Below are positions 1 through 7,251 of a DNA stretch of 32,941 nucleotides, piece by piece. The translations under genes and the position numbers were made by a program. The DNA is from Solidesulfovibrio sp. (GTDB lineage: Bacteria > Desulfobacterota > Desulfovibrionia > Desulfovibrionales > Desulfovibrionaceae): assembly GCF_029978005.1 (NCBI RefSeq), contig NZ_JARKOZ010000039.1, forward strand, positions 1 to 32,941, read 5' to 3'. How positions within the stretch are numbered: the first letter of the stretch is position 1; the number at the start of each line of letters is the position of its first letter. The notes below the pieces were generated by a model. The model made no database searches, was not told where the DNA came from, and worked only from the letters and a program-made list of their open reading frames with translations.

Positions 1-469
1 CGTTGTTGCCGCTGTTGACCACATACAGGGCGTGGGCATTGGCGACGCCCCCGGTGGAGGCGAGGAGGTTGGCGATCTGCTGGGTGGTGGTGACATTCCC
101 GGACAGTCCGCCAGGAGCGGCGGAACCGCCGGCAGTGGCGCTTAAAGGGGCCGTATAGGCGCTGCCGTTGGCGAAGTTGGTGCCGCCGGCGCTGACCGTC
201 TCGGCGGAGAGGCCGAACCTTGCCGCCAAAAACGTACTGGTCATCACCCCCGGGCCGGCCCACCCGCCCTGGGCGCCGCCGGCGATGGCGGAGGCGACCA
301 TTGCGTCGGCTGACGCGTTTCCCGTCGACGCATAGCGAAAATAGCCGCTGTCCAGTGTGCTGTCGCCCAAGCCGACAAACTGATTGAACGCCCCTGTAGC
401 GCCGGCCAAGCGCGGCGCAACGATGGCGAGCAAGGCGGCAAGAAATAAATGATGCAGCGTTTTTGACAT
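1..469 (-). CDS. GDSL/SGNH-family secreted esterase, 5' part only
   Basis: This reading frame is open from an ATG at 469 to the window edge, so only the first 156 residues are visible. The start is preceded by GGGAAG. The N-terminus (MSKTLHHLFLAALLAIVAPR) is a signal peptide ending near LAGA. Soon after it comes FVGLGDSTLDSGYF at about residues 32-45, which matches block I of GDSL/SGNH hydrolases, with the nucleophile serine in GDS. GGTNFANGSAYT further on fits the conserved block with Gly and Asn that follows in plant-type and autotransporter GDSL esterases. By family knowledge, an outer-membrane autotransporter esterase or a secreted lipase is expected, but the C-terminus that would decide is off the window. 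It lies on the island side of the tmRNA gene, so it may be island cargo. Confidence 0.72.
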   Translation of the reverse strand, partial: MSKTLHHLFLAALLAIVAPRLAGATGAFNQFVGLGDSTLDSGYFRYASTGNASADAMVASAIAGGAQGGWAGPGVMTSTFLAARFGLSAETVSAGGTNFANGSAYTAPLSATAGGSAAPGGLSGNVTTTQQIANLLASTGGVANAHALYVVNSGNN

Positions 470-729
470 GGGTGCTTCCCTGGATATCGATTTTTGACGT
501 CCGTTTGGCGAGATGCAAATCGACTGGTCGCCAACTGTATTAATTGTCACACAAAAAATGTAAGTTATCAACCAGTAAAGTGTCCTTAGGTCGTGGCGCT
601 AAAGTTCGCTCGGCGCGTTGGGCCTGATGTCGTCGTCACATACGTTCACGAAAAGCCCGCAGGCAGTCATAGCGACGGCCTGGACAAAGAAGAGACCTTG
701 AGGCTTCTGCACTATGGACGTGAAGGTGA
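470..729. other. Intergenic stretch with no recognised gene
   Basis: This stretch lies between the GDSL gene and the decayed integrase. The part next to the GDSL gene is AT-rich (about 520-590) and probably carries its promoter, but I see no convincing -35/-10 pair. The short open frames here have no recognisable motif. Confidence 0.4.
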
Positions 730-1285
730 AAGACCAGTTCCAGCCGCAACGCGCGCATGGTCGCGAAAGAGCCCAGGTGCGTCTCAATGGCCCGCAGCAG
801 GGATGCCACGTCCTTGGGGTCGGTGACGGAAGCGTGATGCTTTTCTTTGGACGGGGGAGGGCTCCGCGCAGGTCGCCGGATATGTCGCGGTCGGCATGGC
901 CAGACGCGACGGCGTAGCGGAAGACTTGCCCGCAGTTCTGCAATGTCCGGTGCGCCGTCTCGATAGCTCCCCGGGGTTCGATGCGGCGAATGGTGGTCAG
1001 CAGTTCGGGGCCAGGATGTCGCGGACGGGGCGCGCGTCGATCCAGGGGAAGACGTCCATTTCAAAGCGGCGCATGGTCCTGGCGGCGTGGCCGGGCGTCC
1101 CTGAGAGATATATCCGGATAGGTGCCCAGGGAAATGAGGCGTTCCTTACCGGATATCCAGAAGCGCAGACGCCACCACTTGCCACCCTTGGGCTGATTTC
1201 AAGATGAAGTCCGCGTTCATCCTTGAGGCGGATAGTCTTCGGACCGGGCTTGGCGTTCCTTACGGGCGACGTCGGTCAAGGCCAT
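730..1285 (-). pseudogene. Tyrosine integrase remnant (P4-type) at tmRNA
   Basis: Read across frames from the ATG at 1285, this is the N-terminal (DUF4102-type) and core-binding part of a P4-like phage integrase. Recognisable stretches are LISLGTYPDIS, then MDVFPWIDARPVRDILAP, then AIETAHRTLQNCGQVFRYAV and SGHADRDISGDLRGAL. It is broken in several ways. There is an extra base about 22 bases after the start, a missing base near the SPKGG-equivalent codons, an internal deletion of roughly 45 codons after DAR, and a missing base near 1015. The catalytic domain with the R-H-R-Y residues is absent. It lies 207 bases from the 3' end of tmRNA, the usual position of an integrase that uses that RNA gene as its attachment site. 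A closely related copy lies beside tRNA-Leu at 18158. Confidence 0.8.
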
Positions 1286-1403
1286 ACGGATATCCTCCGG
1301 AGGCAGGCACGGCCGGGGATTTCGTCAGATATCCGGTTTCCCAAGCGGTCACGTGTCGCCTATCCGGTTTGCTCTCCGGTCAAATTTGGATGTCAACGGA
1401 CCT

Positions 1404-1439
1404 AAAAAGACGAAGCCGGACTATTTCTAGCCCGGCTTC
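1404..1439 (-). terminator. Intrinsic terminator with GAAA tetraloop downstream of tmRNA
   Basis: On the minus strand GAAGCCGG pairs with CCGGCTTC. The stem continues through G-U, C-G, U-A and A-U to a GAAA loop, and a TCTTTTT tract follows. It probably ends the tmRNA transcript. A homologous hairpin with a GAGA loop stands in the same position behind tRNA-Leu (18001-18036), so it appears to belong to the integrase module. Confidence 0.85.
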
Positions 1440-1492
1440 ATGCTGAAATCTTTGGTCTTTTGGATCGTATCGGACCGTGTTGGAAGTTGTTT

Positions 1493-1849
1493 TGGTGGAG
1501 GCGGGGGGAATCGAACCCCCGTCCGAGAATGCTCCACACCTAGCGTCTACAGGCTTAGACCGAAAAACAATCTCGCCTCGGGCAGGCCTTCCGGCCGGGC
1601 CGCCTCCGGCCAGTCCGACTGTAGTCTCGCGCGCGCCTCGCCGGACGGAGGTTTGCGCCAGCCTGATAAGGGTGGCGTCCCGGTTTGGCCTATCAGGCGT
1701 CAGCCAAGGGGACGCTGGCTGTCATTAAGCAGCCAGGGCGTAATCGTAATCGTTGGCAGTTAACCAGTTGCCGCGTGTTTTACGAGGCCTCGCGGCACCT
1801 CGGCCTGCAACCAGGGCTTCACTATCCCCGTCGAAACCAGGGCGCCCCC
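1493..1849 (-). ncRNA. ssrA: tmRNA (transfer-messenger RNA)
   Basis: This is a one-piece tmRNA of 357 nt that rescues stalled ribosomes. The 5' end GGGGGCG pairs with the 3' CGCCTCC, giving a 7-bp acceptor stem with one G-U pair, followed by discriminator A and an encoded CCA. The T-arm sequence GGGGGTTCGATTCCCCC is plain. Near the 5' end, GGTTTCGACGGGGAT is the typical tmRNA start. The tag frame GCC AAC GAT TAC GAT TAC GCC CTG GCT GCT TAA encodes ANDYDYALAA, ending in the LAA/ALAA degron seen across bacteria. The 3' end faces the integrase remnant, consistent with use as an integration site that restored the RNA gene. Confidence 0.97.
1725..1757 (-). other. tmRNA proteolysis tag frame (ANDYDYALAA)
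   Basis: These are the ten codons and TAA stop read by the ribosome after trans-translation. GCC is the likely resume codon, preceded by GTTAACT. The C-terminal ALAA is the part recognised by ClpXP and related proteases in characterised bacteria. Confidence 0.9.
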
Positions 1850-1860
1850 GTCGAAATTTC

Positions 1861-1888
1861 ATAATAACGCATCCCGGCAGAAAGGCAA
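1861..1888 (-). promoter_or_regulatory. Probable sigma-70 promoter of tmRNA
   Basis: On the minus strand, TTGCCT and TATTAT are separated by 16 bases. The -10 hexamer ends 11 bases before the mature 5' end of tmRNA, which is plausible for a precursor trimmed by RNase P. Confidence 0.6.
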
Positions 1889-1889
1889 G

Positions 1890-2090
1890 GACGCGCTTTT
1901 GCTCCCTCGCCTGCGAAAGCCCGCTGGTCCGGCACGCCGGGAGTTCCGGGTCGGCAGCAGCTTTGGCCGCTGCACCCGTCCGGAAAGGCACGGGAAAGCG
2001 CCTCGTCGGCAATGCTCGAACAAGGCGTCTCCCTCGGGGACTCCTGCCTGGCGTCGCAAGCCCAAGGCCAGTGCCATATCCCCGTCATGG
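1890..2090. other. Intergenic stretch with no supported gene
   Basis: This GC-rich stretch between the tmRNA promoter and the repeat at 2092 is open in several frames on both strands. None starts with a good ribosome site or carries a motif I know, so I leave it uncalled. Confidence 0.4.
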
Positions 2091-2091
2091 G

Positions 2092-2167
2092 CATGCTTTT
2101 TCGAGGACAAAGGAGGAACATACTTTTCTTGAAAAATACCGACGTATTTTCCAAGGGCGCAACGCTA
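2092..2167 (+). repeat. Intergenic repeat family A, copy 1 (terminator-like)
   Basis: The copy begins GCATGCTTTTTCGAGGAC and ends with CAAGGGCGCAACGCTAG, touching the TAG stop of the minus-strand lipoprotein gene. It contains a hairpin at 2133-2150 (AAAATAC, loop CGAC, GTATTTT) with T-rich flanks on both sides, so it can terminate transcription from the lipoprotein gene. Pieces of the same sequence recur at about 5020-5091 (mostly inverted) and about 6024-6106. Confidence 0.7.
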
Positions 2168-2410
2168 GAACAGGCGCAGATGGCGCTGGTAGCCCCGCTC
2201 CAGCATGCAGGCGTCGGTGTCCTTGTCGGCCTGGCGCAGCGGACTGTCCGGAAAGGGCGGCGTGTTGACCGTAAGCGACGCCTTGGTGAAGCAGTCCGTA
2301 TAGTCCTCTTCCATGACGGCCAGATCCTTGCCCGGACTGGAATAGGGAGGGCGGGTGCAGCCGCAGGCGACAGACGCGAGCAGCAGGGCCACAAAGGCGG
2401 TACGGCGCAT
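2165..2410 (-). CDS. Small putative lipoprotein, unknown function
   Basis: The protein has 81 residues. The ATG at 2410 follows AAGGAG at good spacing. The N-terminus MRRTAFVALLLASVACGC is a short signal peptide with cysteines at positions 16 and 18. SVAC or ACGC would serve as a loose lipobox, so lipidation is likely but not certain. The mature part is short and polar, with two more cysteines near CFTKAS and DACMLERGY; a paired disulfide is possible in the periplasm. CMLERGY resembles the C-terminal CMxxRGW/Y motif seen in several small enterobacterial and proteobacterial lipoproteins. No function can be assigned. It is monocistronic, with a repeat-borne terminator directly after its stop. 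Confidence 0.7.
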   Translation of the reverse strand: MRRTAFVALLLASVACGCTRPPYSSPGKDLAVMEEDYTDCFTKASLTVNTPPFPDSPLRQADKDTDACMLERGYQRHLRLF

Positions 2411-2651
2411 GAGCGTTTCTCCTTGCAGAGGCCTGCCGCCGCCCGGACGACGGGCGTGGCCTGCGATTTCCCGGGGCGGCGTGGCGCGCCGCCGCATGGG
2501 CCTTGTGTATTCATAGCGTTTGCCGCGCCCTTCGGGAAGCATTTTTTGCCGGGCCGAGCCAAGCCACGGATCTGGCCGCCGGATTGGGTCGACGAGCATG
2601 GGAGCATTTTTCGTCCGATCTGGAGTGGGATTGTCTGGAGTAGTTACTTTT

Positions 2652-2700
2652 ATCACAATAGAGACGCCTGGTGTTGCAACAGTATGGGAACTATTGTGAT
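2652..2700. promoter_or_regulatory. Spaced inverted repeat ATCACAATAG / CTATTGTGAT
   Basis: Two perfect 10-base arms (2652-2661 and 2691-2700) are separated by 29 bases. They lie in the region between the lipoprotein and the chemotaxis receptor, upstream of the receptor promoter. Each arm contains TGTGAT or its complement, like a half-site of Crp/Fnr-family regulators, but the arms face outward rather than forming the usual TGTGA-N6-TCACA site. It is a candidate operator or loop only. Confidence 0.35.
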
Positions 2701-2742
2701 GCAATTCCCAAACCTGTGTGGTGGTGAATTATGATTTTGTTC

Positions 2743-2771
2743 TTGCAATGGTCACGCAAAAGAAATATGAT
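2743..2771 (+). promoter_or_regulatory. Sigma-70-like promoter of the chemotaxis receptor
   Basis: TTGCAA and TATGAT are separated by exactly 17 bases. The expected start of transcription is near 2778, leaving a leader of about 80 bases before the ATG at 2861. Confidence 0.6.
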
Positions 2772-2860
2772 TGTTCAATTCGACATCATTTTTTGTAAAT
2801 CCTTGGTTTTGCATGGAACTGCAACGTCCTCGGGGTCTTGTCTGTCGCCTGGAGTACTAT

Positions 2861-4903
2861 ATGAATCGCATCAGCATAAAGTGGTTGCTTGTGGCGCTTT
2901 GTGTCGCCGGTGTCGTGGGCTCGACCTTGACCGTGTCGCTCTTGTATCTGCAGCAGTCGCGCATGGTGGGCTATCTGGAAACGGTGGCCACCGTGGACGG
3001 GCCGCTCCTGTTCCACCTGCAAAACGTCTACGCCCAGGGACTGCAGACGGAGCAGGCCGCGCGCAACGTGTTGCTCAACCCTTCGGACAAGAAGGCCCGC
3101 GACAACTACGCCAAGGCCGATGCGGAATTCCGTGAGGCCCTGGCCGAGGCCGGCAAGCTCGCCCGGGGGGACATCGGCCGGCAGCTCGCCTCCGTCGCCC
3201 CCAAATGGGAGGCCAGCCACGATCTCAAACTCAAGATCATGGCCCTGGCCACGACCGGGGACATGGCCAAGGCCGTGGCCATGCTCAACGACGAGGAAAC
3301 GCCCTTGTGGCGCGACATCAAGAAGACGGCCCTGTCCTTGATCGACCAGCAGCAGGAGGCGTCCAAGGCCAACCTGGCCGCCATCGAGGCCGGAGGTGCG
3401 GCCGGCTTTAGGATGTTCCTCATCCTGGCCGTAGGCTCCGTCGTGCTCCTCGTGGCGCTCATCGCCGTGATCGTGCGCGGGGTGGCCCAGGGCGCCGACG
3501 CCATAGTCGCCTATGCCGACAAGATCGGCGGCGGCGACTTCGCCTCCCGGCCCGCTTCCGGCCTGCCCAAGGAATTCGCCCACATGGCGCAGTCGCTGCG
3601 CAGCATGGTCCGCCACCTCGAGACGTCCCTGGGCTACTACCAGGGCATCGTGGGCGGCATGGCCACGCCCTACGTGGTGGTGGACGAAAAGGAGGTCCTG
3701 CGCCTGACCAACGACAGCCTCATGGCGCTCCTGGAGCAGTCGGGGCGGCCCGAAGACCATTACGGCCAAAACGTCGCCGGCTTTTTCTACGGGGACCCCG
3801 GCCGCAAGACCGTGCTGGGCACGGCCATGCAGGAGGGACGGGCCATCCGCAAGGAAGTGGAGCTCGTTTCCCGCAAGGGCAGCCGACGCAGCGTCCTCAT
3901 CGACGCCACGCCGCTCTACAACGCCATCAACGGCAAACTCATGGGTTCGCTTTGCGTCTATTCCGACTACACCGAACTGCGTCGCCGCGAAGCCATGATG
4001 CTCGAGCAGACCGAGCGCATGCGCGCCACGGCCCAGGAAGCCAACGCCATCGCGGACAGCCTGGCCCGGGAGATCGAGGACCTCACCCGGCGCGTGGATT
4101 CCGTGGAGCAAGGGGCCACCGAGCAGAAGGACCGCATCGGCGAGACGGCCTCGGCCATGGACGCCATGAGCGAAGCCGTGACCGAAGTGGCCCGCAACGC
4201 CGCCGGCGCCGACGTCCTGGCCAAGGCCGCCCGGGACAAGGCCGAGACCGGGGCCGACATGGTCACCGCCGTGGTCGAGGCCATCCGCGACGCCAATCGC
4301 CTGGCCGGCGAACTGCGGCGCGACATGGGCGAGCTCGGCGGGCAGGCCGAGGGTATCGGCAGGATCATGGGCGTGATCGCCGACATCGCCGACCAGACCA
4401 ACCTGCTGGCCTTAAACGCCGCCATCGAGGCGGCCCGGGCCGGCGATGCCGGGCGCGGCTTCGCCGTGGTGGCCGACGAAGTGCGAAAGCTCGCCGAAAA
4501 GACCATGACCGCCACCAAGGACGTGGCCGGGTTCATCACGACCATGCAGCAAAGCGCCCGCAAGAACATCGACAAGACCGACGAAACCACCAGGGCCATC
4601 GAGCTCGGCACGAAAAAGGCCAACGAGTCCGGCGAGATGCTCCACGAGATAGTGGGCATCGTGGCCCGCACCTCCGACCAGATACGCTCCATGGCCACGG
4701 CGGCCGAACAGCAGGCCGCCACCACCGAGCAGATGCGCCGGGCCATGGAGGAGATCAACCGCATCGCCATGGACACGCTGCAGGCCATGGCCGCCTCGGC
4801 CAGGGCCGTGGGGGCCCTGGGCGGTCAGGCCAGGGGATTGGAAAGCGTGGTGGCCGGGCTCAAGTCCGAGTCCGTCGACGGCCGGCCGGCCATCGCCGCC
4901 TGA
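2861..4903 (+). CDS. Methyl-accepting chemotaxis protein with cytoplasmic PAS domain
   Basis: This 680-residue receptor signals to the CheA/CheW array. The start at MNRISIKW has GGAG ten bases upstream; an in-frame ATG 30 codons earlier lacks a ribosome site and would spoil the membrane anchor. TM1 is at about residues 7-30. A periplasmic sensor of about 150 residues rich in helix follows (four-helix-bundle type by appearance), then TM2 at about 183-207 and a HAMP-like linker. A PAS domain lies at about 259-375 ([15 protein letters not shown], later [12 protein letters not shown]). The signalling domain carries the highly conserved hairpin region [20 protein letters not shown] and [19 protein letters not shown], from about 507 to 550. 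No C-terminal CheR-tether pentapeptide is visible. The ligand cannot be inferred. Confidence 0.93.
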   Translation: MNRISIKWLLVALCVAGVVGSTLTVSLLYLQQSRMVGYLETVATVDGPLLFHLQNVYAQGLQTEQAARNVLLNPSDKKARDNYAKADAEFREALAEAGKLARGDIGRQLASVAPKWEASHDLKLKIMALATTGDMAKAVAMLNDEETPLWRDIKKTALSLIDQQQEASKANLAAIEAGGAAGFRMFLILAVGSVVLLVALIAVIVRGVAQGADAIVAYADKIGGGDFASRPASGLPKEFAHMAQSLRSMVRHLETSLGYYQGIVGGMATPYVVVDEKEVLRLTNDSLMALLEQSGRPEDHYGQNVAGFFYGDPGRKTVLGTAMQEGRAIRKEVELVSRKGSRRSVLIDATPLYNAINGKLMGSLCVYSDYTELRRREAMMLEQTERMRATAQEANAIADSLAREIEDLTRRVDSVEQGATEQKDRIGETASAMDAMSEAVTEVARNAAGADVLAKAARDKAETGADMVTAVVEAIRDANRLAGELRRDMGELGGQAEGIGRIMGVIADIADQTNLLALNAAIEAARAGDAGRGFAVVADEVRKLAEKTMTATKDVAGFITTMQQSARKNIDKTDETTRAIELGTKKANESGEMLHEIVGIVARTSDQIRSMATAAEQQAATTEQMRRAMEEINRIAMDTLQAMAASARAVGALGGQARGLESVVAGLKSESVDGRPAIAA

Positions 4904-4920
4904 GGCAAGGGGCTTCTCGC

Positions 4921-4962
4921 GAAGGGCCGGGCCGCGCCATGACCGGAGCGGCCCGGCCCTTC
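4921..4962 (+). terminator. Strong hairpin after the chemotaxis receptor
   Basis: GAAGGGCCGGGCCGC pairs perfectly with GCGGCCCGGCCCTTC (15 bp) across a 12-base loop, starting 17 bases after the stop. There is no T-tract, so it may act as a pause or 3'-end protection element as much as an intrinsic terminator. Confidence 0.65.
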
Positions 4963-5019
4963 CTGTGCGCTTGCGGGCGACGTCCAAACGCGAGGCTCGT
5001 GCGGCGTCCCTTGAAGAGT

Positions 5020-5091
5020 ACGTCGGGATTTTTCAAGAAAAAGTATTTATATCAAAAAGCTGCGTCCTTTTCGAGGACGCGACGCTAGGCG
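5020..5091 (-). repeat. Intergenic repeat family A, copy 2, with intrinsic terminator
   Basis: Read on the minus strand from the TAG stop of the cyclic-nucleotide-binding gene, it runs CTAGCGTCGCGTCCTCGAAA, then GGACGC, AGCTTTTTGAT, and TACTTTTTCTTGAAAAAT followed by CCGACGTA. The last part matches copy 1 at 2128-2146. GCGTCC (5062-5067 on plus) and GGACGC (5075-5080) form a 6-bp stem followed on the minus strand by AGCTTTTTG, a proper Rho-independent terminator for that gene. Confidence 0.7.
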
Positions 5092-5564
5092 AGCAGGCCG
5101 ACGAAACGGCCCGACACCTGGCGCAGACGGCGGCTTAAGACCCGGCCGATGTAGAAGAGCACCCGTATGGCCAGGTCGGGGCGGACCTCGGCCAGGGCGT
5201 CGAAGTCCTCACGGGTCATGACCAGCAGGCGCACGTCGGTCTTGGCCACCACCGTGGCCGAGCGCGGGTCGTCGTCGAAAAAGGCGATCTCGCCGATGAC
5301 CGCGTCGCGCGCCAGGTCGATGATGTGACGCTCGGGCGCGCCGGCGTCCTCTTTCTGGATGGTCGCCACGCCGGATTCGATGAACGCCAGGGAATTCGCC
5401 CGCCTGCCTTCCTGGATGACGACGGTGCCGGCCGGGAAGGAGGATTCCCGCAGGTAGCCGGCCAGGACGTCCGTGTCCTCCCGGCTGAAGGCCGCGCCGA
5501 ACCTGAGGCCGTAAAGGAGCGCCGCCACGGCGGCGCGCTGCGCTTGGGTCTGCTCCTGTGCCAC
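5085..5564 (-). CDS. Cyclic-nucleotide-binding domain protein without DNA-binding domain
   Basis: The protein has 159 residues. The start is GTG at 5564 with AAGGAG seven bases upstream. Residues about 22-125 form a cNMP-binding fold: FPAGTVVIQEG, then SLAFIESGVATIQK, then the phosphate-binding cassette GEIAFFDDDPRSATV (residues 91-105), in which G91, E92, R101 and S102 are the usual ligand contacts. The C-terminus is a short helix (RVLFYIGRVLSRRLRQVSG), and there is no helix-turn-helix. It is therefore not a Crp/Fnr transcription factor but a stand-alone sensor domain of the kind that controls a partner protein. The partner is not evident from the neighbours; the divergent gene encodes a YciI-like protein. 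Confidence 0.85.
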   Translation of the reverse strand: MAQEQTQAQRAAVAALLYGLRFGAAFSREDTDVLAGYLRESSFPAGTVVIQEGRRANSLAFIESGVATIQKEDAGAPERHIIDLARDAVIGEIAFFDDDPRSATVVAKTDVRLLVMTREDFDALAEVRPDLAIRVLFYIGRVLSRRLRQVSGRFVGLLA

Positions 5565-5633
5565 GTGGTTTCTCCTTGGGCGGGCGTTTGCGAAAGCTCC
5601 CGTCGTCCGACGCGAACTCCCGCAACCGCTCTA

Positions 5634-5645
5634 CCCAAGCTTGGG
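5634..5645. promoter_or_regulatory. 12-bp palindrome in the divergent intergenic region
   Basis: CCCAAGCTTGGG is a perfect palindrome midway between the divergent cNMP-binding and YciI-like genes. A second palindrome, CGCCGCCCGGGCGGCG, lies at 5691-5706. Either could be an operator or a cruciform-forming spacer. Such GC palindromes also arise by chance in this genome. Confidence 0.25.
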
Positions 5646-5733
5646 GAAATTGGAAAGCCGTGGCCGGAGGGCCGGGGCCGGACTTGACGCCGCCGCCCGG
5701 GCGGCGCATCAGTCGGCCAAAACGAGGTGACCC

Positions 5734-6075
5734 ATGTTCCTGGTGCTGCTGACGTACGCGAAGGGGCTCGACGTGGTGGACGGACTGCTCGCGGAGCACG
5801 CCCGCTTCCTGGACGAGCATTACGCTTCCGGGGCGTTTCTGCTGTCCGGCCGCCGCGCGCCGCGCACGGGCGGCGTCATCCTGGCCCAGGCCGAAAGCCG
5901 CGACGCCCTCATGGAAATCCTCTCCCGCGACCCGTTTAGCCGCGAGGGCGCAGCCCGCTACGAAGTGGTGGAGTTCGTGCCGAGCAAGGCCGCTCCCGAG
6001 CTGGCCGGGCTGCTCGCCGGGCGCTCGTGTCGCGTCCTCGAAAAAGCATGCGTTTTTTCGAAGATAATGGAGTGA
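5734..6075 (+). CDS. YciI-like protein with a repeat-derived tail
   Basis: The protein has 113 residues. The ATG follows GAGGTGA. MFLVLLTYAKGLDVVDGLL and EHARFLDEHYASGAFLLSGR match the YciI family (small dimeric alpha-beta barrel proteins related to muconolactone isomerase, with a conserved His near the first helix, here in EHARFL). Its reaction in the cell is unknown, as for most of the family. The usual length is 90-100 residues. Here the last 15 or so residues (RVLEKACVFSKIME) are translated from intergenic repeat A (copy 3), and the point where relatives of the repeat have TAG reads TCG. The stop lies only 28 bases from the end of the convergent TPR gene. Confidence 0.8.
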   Translation: MFLVLLTYAKGLDVVDGLLAEHARFLDEHYASGAFLLSGRRAPRTGGVILAQAESRDALMEILSRDPFSREGAARYEVVEFVPSKAAPELAGLLAGRSCRVLEKACVFSKIME

Positions 6076-6106
6076 AATTACTATTTTCTAAGGGAAGCGG
6101 CCGCTA
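6024..6106 (+). repeat. Intergenic repeat family A, copy 3, overlapping the yciI-like 3' end
   Basis: It starts GTGTCGCGTCCTCGAAAAAG, which matches the minus-strand start of copy 2. It then has GCATGC, and TTTTTTCG that pairs back to CGAAAAA (6039-6060), and it ends TTTTCTAAGGGAAGCGG before the TAG stop of the minus-strand TPR gene. The hairpin with its T and A tracts can terminate from both sides. Confidence 0.6.
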
Positions 6107-6733
6107 GTCCAGCGGCGTCTTGGCGGAAGGATCCAGGCGCTTGACCTGCAGGAAGTCCTCCCGGGCCTTTTCCGGCTCGCCCAGGGCCTCGTAGACCTTG
6201 CCCCGGTTGAGGAAGACGTCCGGGTCCTCGGCGTCCACGGCGATGGCCAGGGCGAAGTTGGCCAGGGCGCTTTGCAGGTTGCCCTTCTTGAACCAGGCCG
6301 CACCCCGGTTGTTGAGGGCCTTGGCGTTGGCCACGTCGATCTCGAGCGTTTTCGAATAGTCGTCGATGGCCTGGTCGTACTGGCGCAGGGCGAAGTGGGC
6401 GTTGCCGCGGTTGTAGGCCGCGGCGGCGTCGCCGGGCTGCTTTTCCAGGGCCGTGGTGTAGTCGTCGATGGCTTCCGGCAGGTCGCCCAGGGCCACGCGG
6501 GCCTGCGCCCTGGCCGCATAGAAGAGCGCGGCCTTTTCCTCGGGCAGCTCGTTGGAGTCGATGGCTTCGGTGAGCAGGGTGGCGGCCTTGGCGGCGTCGC
6601 CGTCGGTCAAGGCGGTCAGGCCGGCCTTGGCCTGGTCGATGCCGCCGGCGGGCGCGGCCTGGGCGGCTCCCAGGACGATGCCGGCGGCGGCCAGGGCCAG
6701 GCCGAGCAGGCGGGGAAGACGGCTGTCGCGCAT
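6104..6733 (-). CDS. Exported TPR-repeat protein
   Basis: The protein has 209 residues. The ATG at 6733 overlaps the TGA of the upstream PilZ gene (ATGA), so the two are translationally coupled. A signal peptide (LLGLALAAAGIVLGAAQAAPA) is followed by an array of tetratricopeptide repeats from about residue 35 to the end: PEEKAALFYAARAQARVALG, DAAAAYNRGNAHFALRQYDQ, ANAKALNNRGAAWFKKGNLQ and DPDVFLNRGKVYEALGEPEK. Each has the W/Y-L-G-A-Y-A-F-P spacing typical of TPRs. Such proteins are periplasmic scaffolds for protein partners. Pairing with a PilZ gene suggests an envelope, motility or polysaccharide role, which is inference. Confidence 0.87.
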   Translation of the reverse strand: MRDSRLPRLLGLALAAAGIVLGAAQAAPAGGIDQAKAGLTALTDGDAAKAATLLTEAIDSNELPEEKAALFYAARAQARVALGDLPEAIDDYTTALEKQPGDAAAAYNRGNAHFALRQYDQAIDDYSKTLEIDVANAKALNNRGAAWFKKGNLQSALANFALAIAVDAEDPDVFLNRGKVYEALGEPEKAREDFLQVKRLDPSAKTPLD

Positions 6734-7110
6734 CAGTCGTTCTTCTCCTCGCGCTCGGGCTCGAAGGCCGGCACCTGCAGCTCGTCGTCGATCTTGTCGG
6801 CGTCCTGGGCCGAGTAACGCACCATGTTGCGCAAGTGGAAGAAAGCGGTTTCGTCCATGCTCTCGAAATCGACGGCCGTGCCTTCGCTGGTCGAGCGCAC
6901 GACCATGCCCTTGAGACGCACCTTGATGTCCTTGGAAAGCGTGAAGACCACGGTGCACTCCCGGTCTTCGGCCAAACGCGGCTCGGGGTCGAAAAGCGCC
7001 CCCTTCATGCTGATGTTCTGCGTGCTGACCGGGATCTTCTCCCCGTCGATGTAGACATAGGCGTCGAAATGGGCGCAGACGCGGCTGCGCCGGCGTTTAT
7101 CCTCTCCCAT
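6733..7110 (-). CDS. PilZ-domain protein
   Basis: The protein has 125 residues. The start at MGEDKRRRSRVCAHFDAYVY has GAGGAAC just upstream; a start 22 codons earlier lacks such a site. RRRSRV near the N-terminus is the RxxxR motif of PilZ domains, and NISMKGALFDPEP supplies the second motif ([D/N]xSxxG), so the two loops that hold cyclic di-GMP are present, with Asn in place of the usual Asp. The C-terminus is acidic. It probably responds to c-di-GMP and acts on an envelope or motility partner. It heads a two-gene unit with the TPR protein. Confidence 0.83.
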   Translation of the reverse strand: MGEDKRRRSRVCAHFDAYVYIDGEKIPVSTQNISMKGALFDPEPRLAEDRECTVVFTLSKDIKVRLKGMVVRSTSEGTAVDFESMDETAFFHLRNMVRYSAQDADKIDDELQVPAFEPEREEKND

Positions 7111-7230
7111 GCGGTTCCTCGCTGCCGGTCGAAAGGCTGCGCCGGCGGGGTTTCGCCCGGGCGCGCAGCCCGGCATGTCACCTTATAACGGGTTATCGTG
7201 TGATGATAAAGCCTCAAGGGCAAAGTGGGC

Positions 7231-7250
7231 AAGGCCGGGGCTCCGGCCGG
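7231..7250 (-). terminator. Hairpin downstream of rsmE
   Basis: GGCCGG, a GGCT loop and CCGGCC lie just beyond the rsmE stop on the minus strand. The following sequence is TTGCCCAC, so the T-tract is poor and the call is weak. Confidence 0.4.
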
Positions 7251-7251
7251 T

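Noticed and set aside
2012-2734. 240-codon plus-strand frame opposite the small lipoprotein
   Set aside because: The minus strand has a start with AAGGAG, a signal peptide and a terminator directly after the stop; the plus frame has none of these.
2786-4111. 441-codon open frame antisense to the chemotaxis receptor
   Set aside because: Its sequence is the Gly/His/Val-rich pattern produced when a GC-rich gene is read backwards, while the plus strand has full receptor domains.
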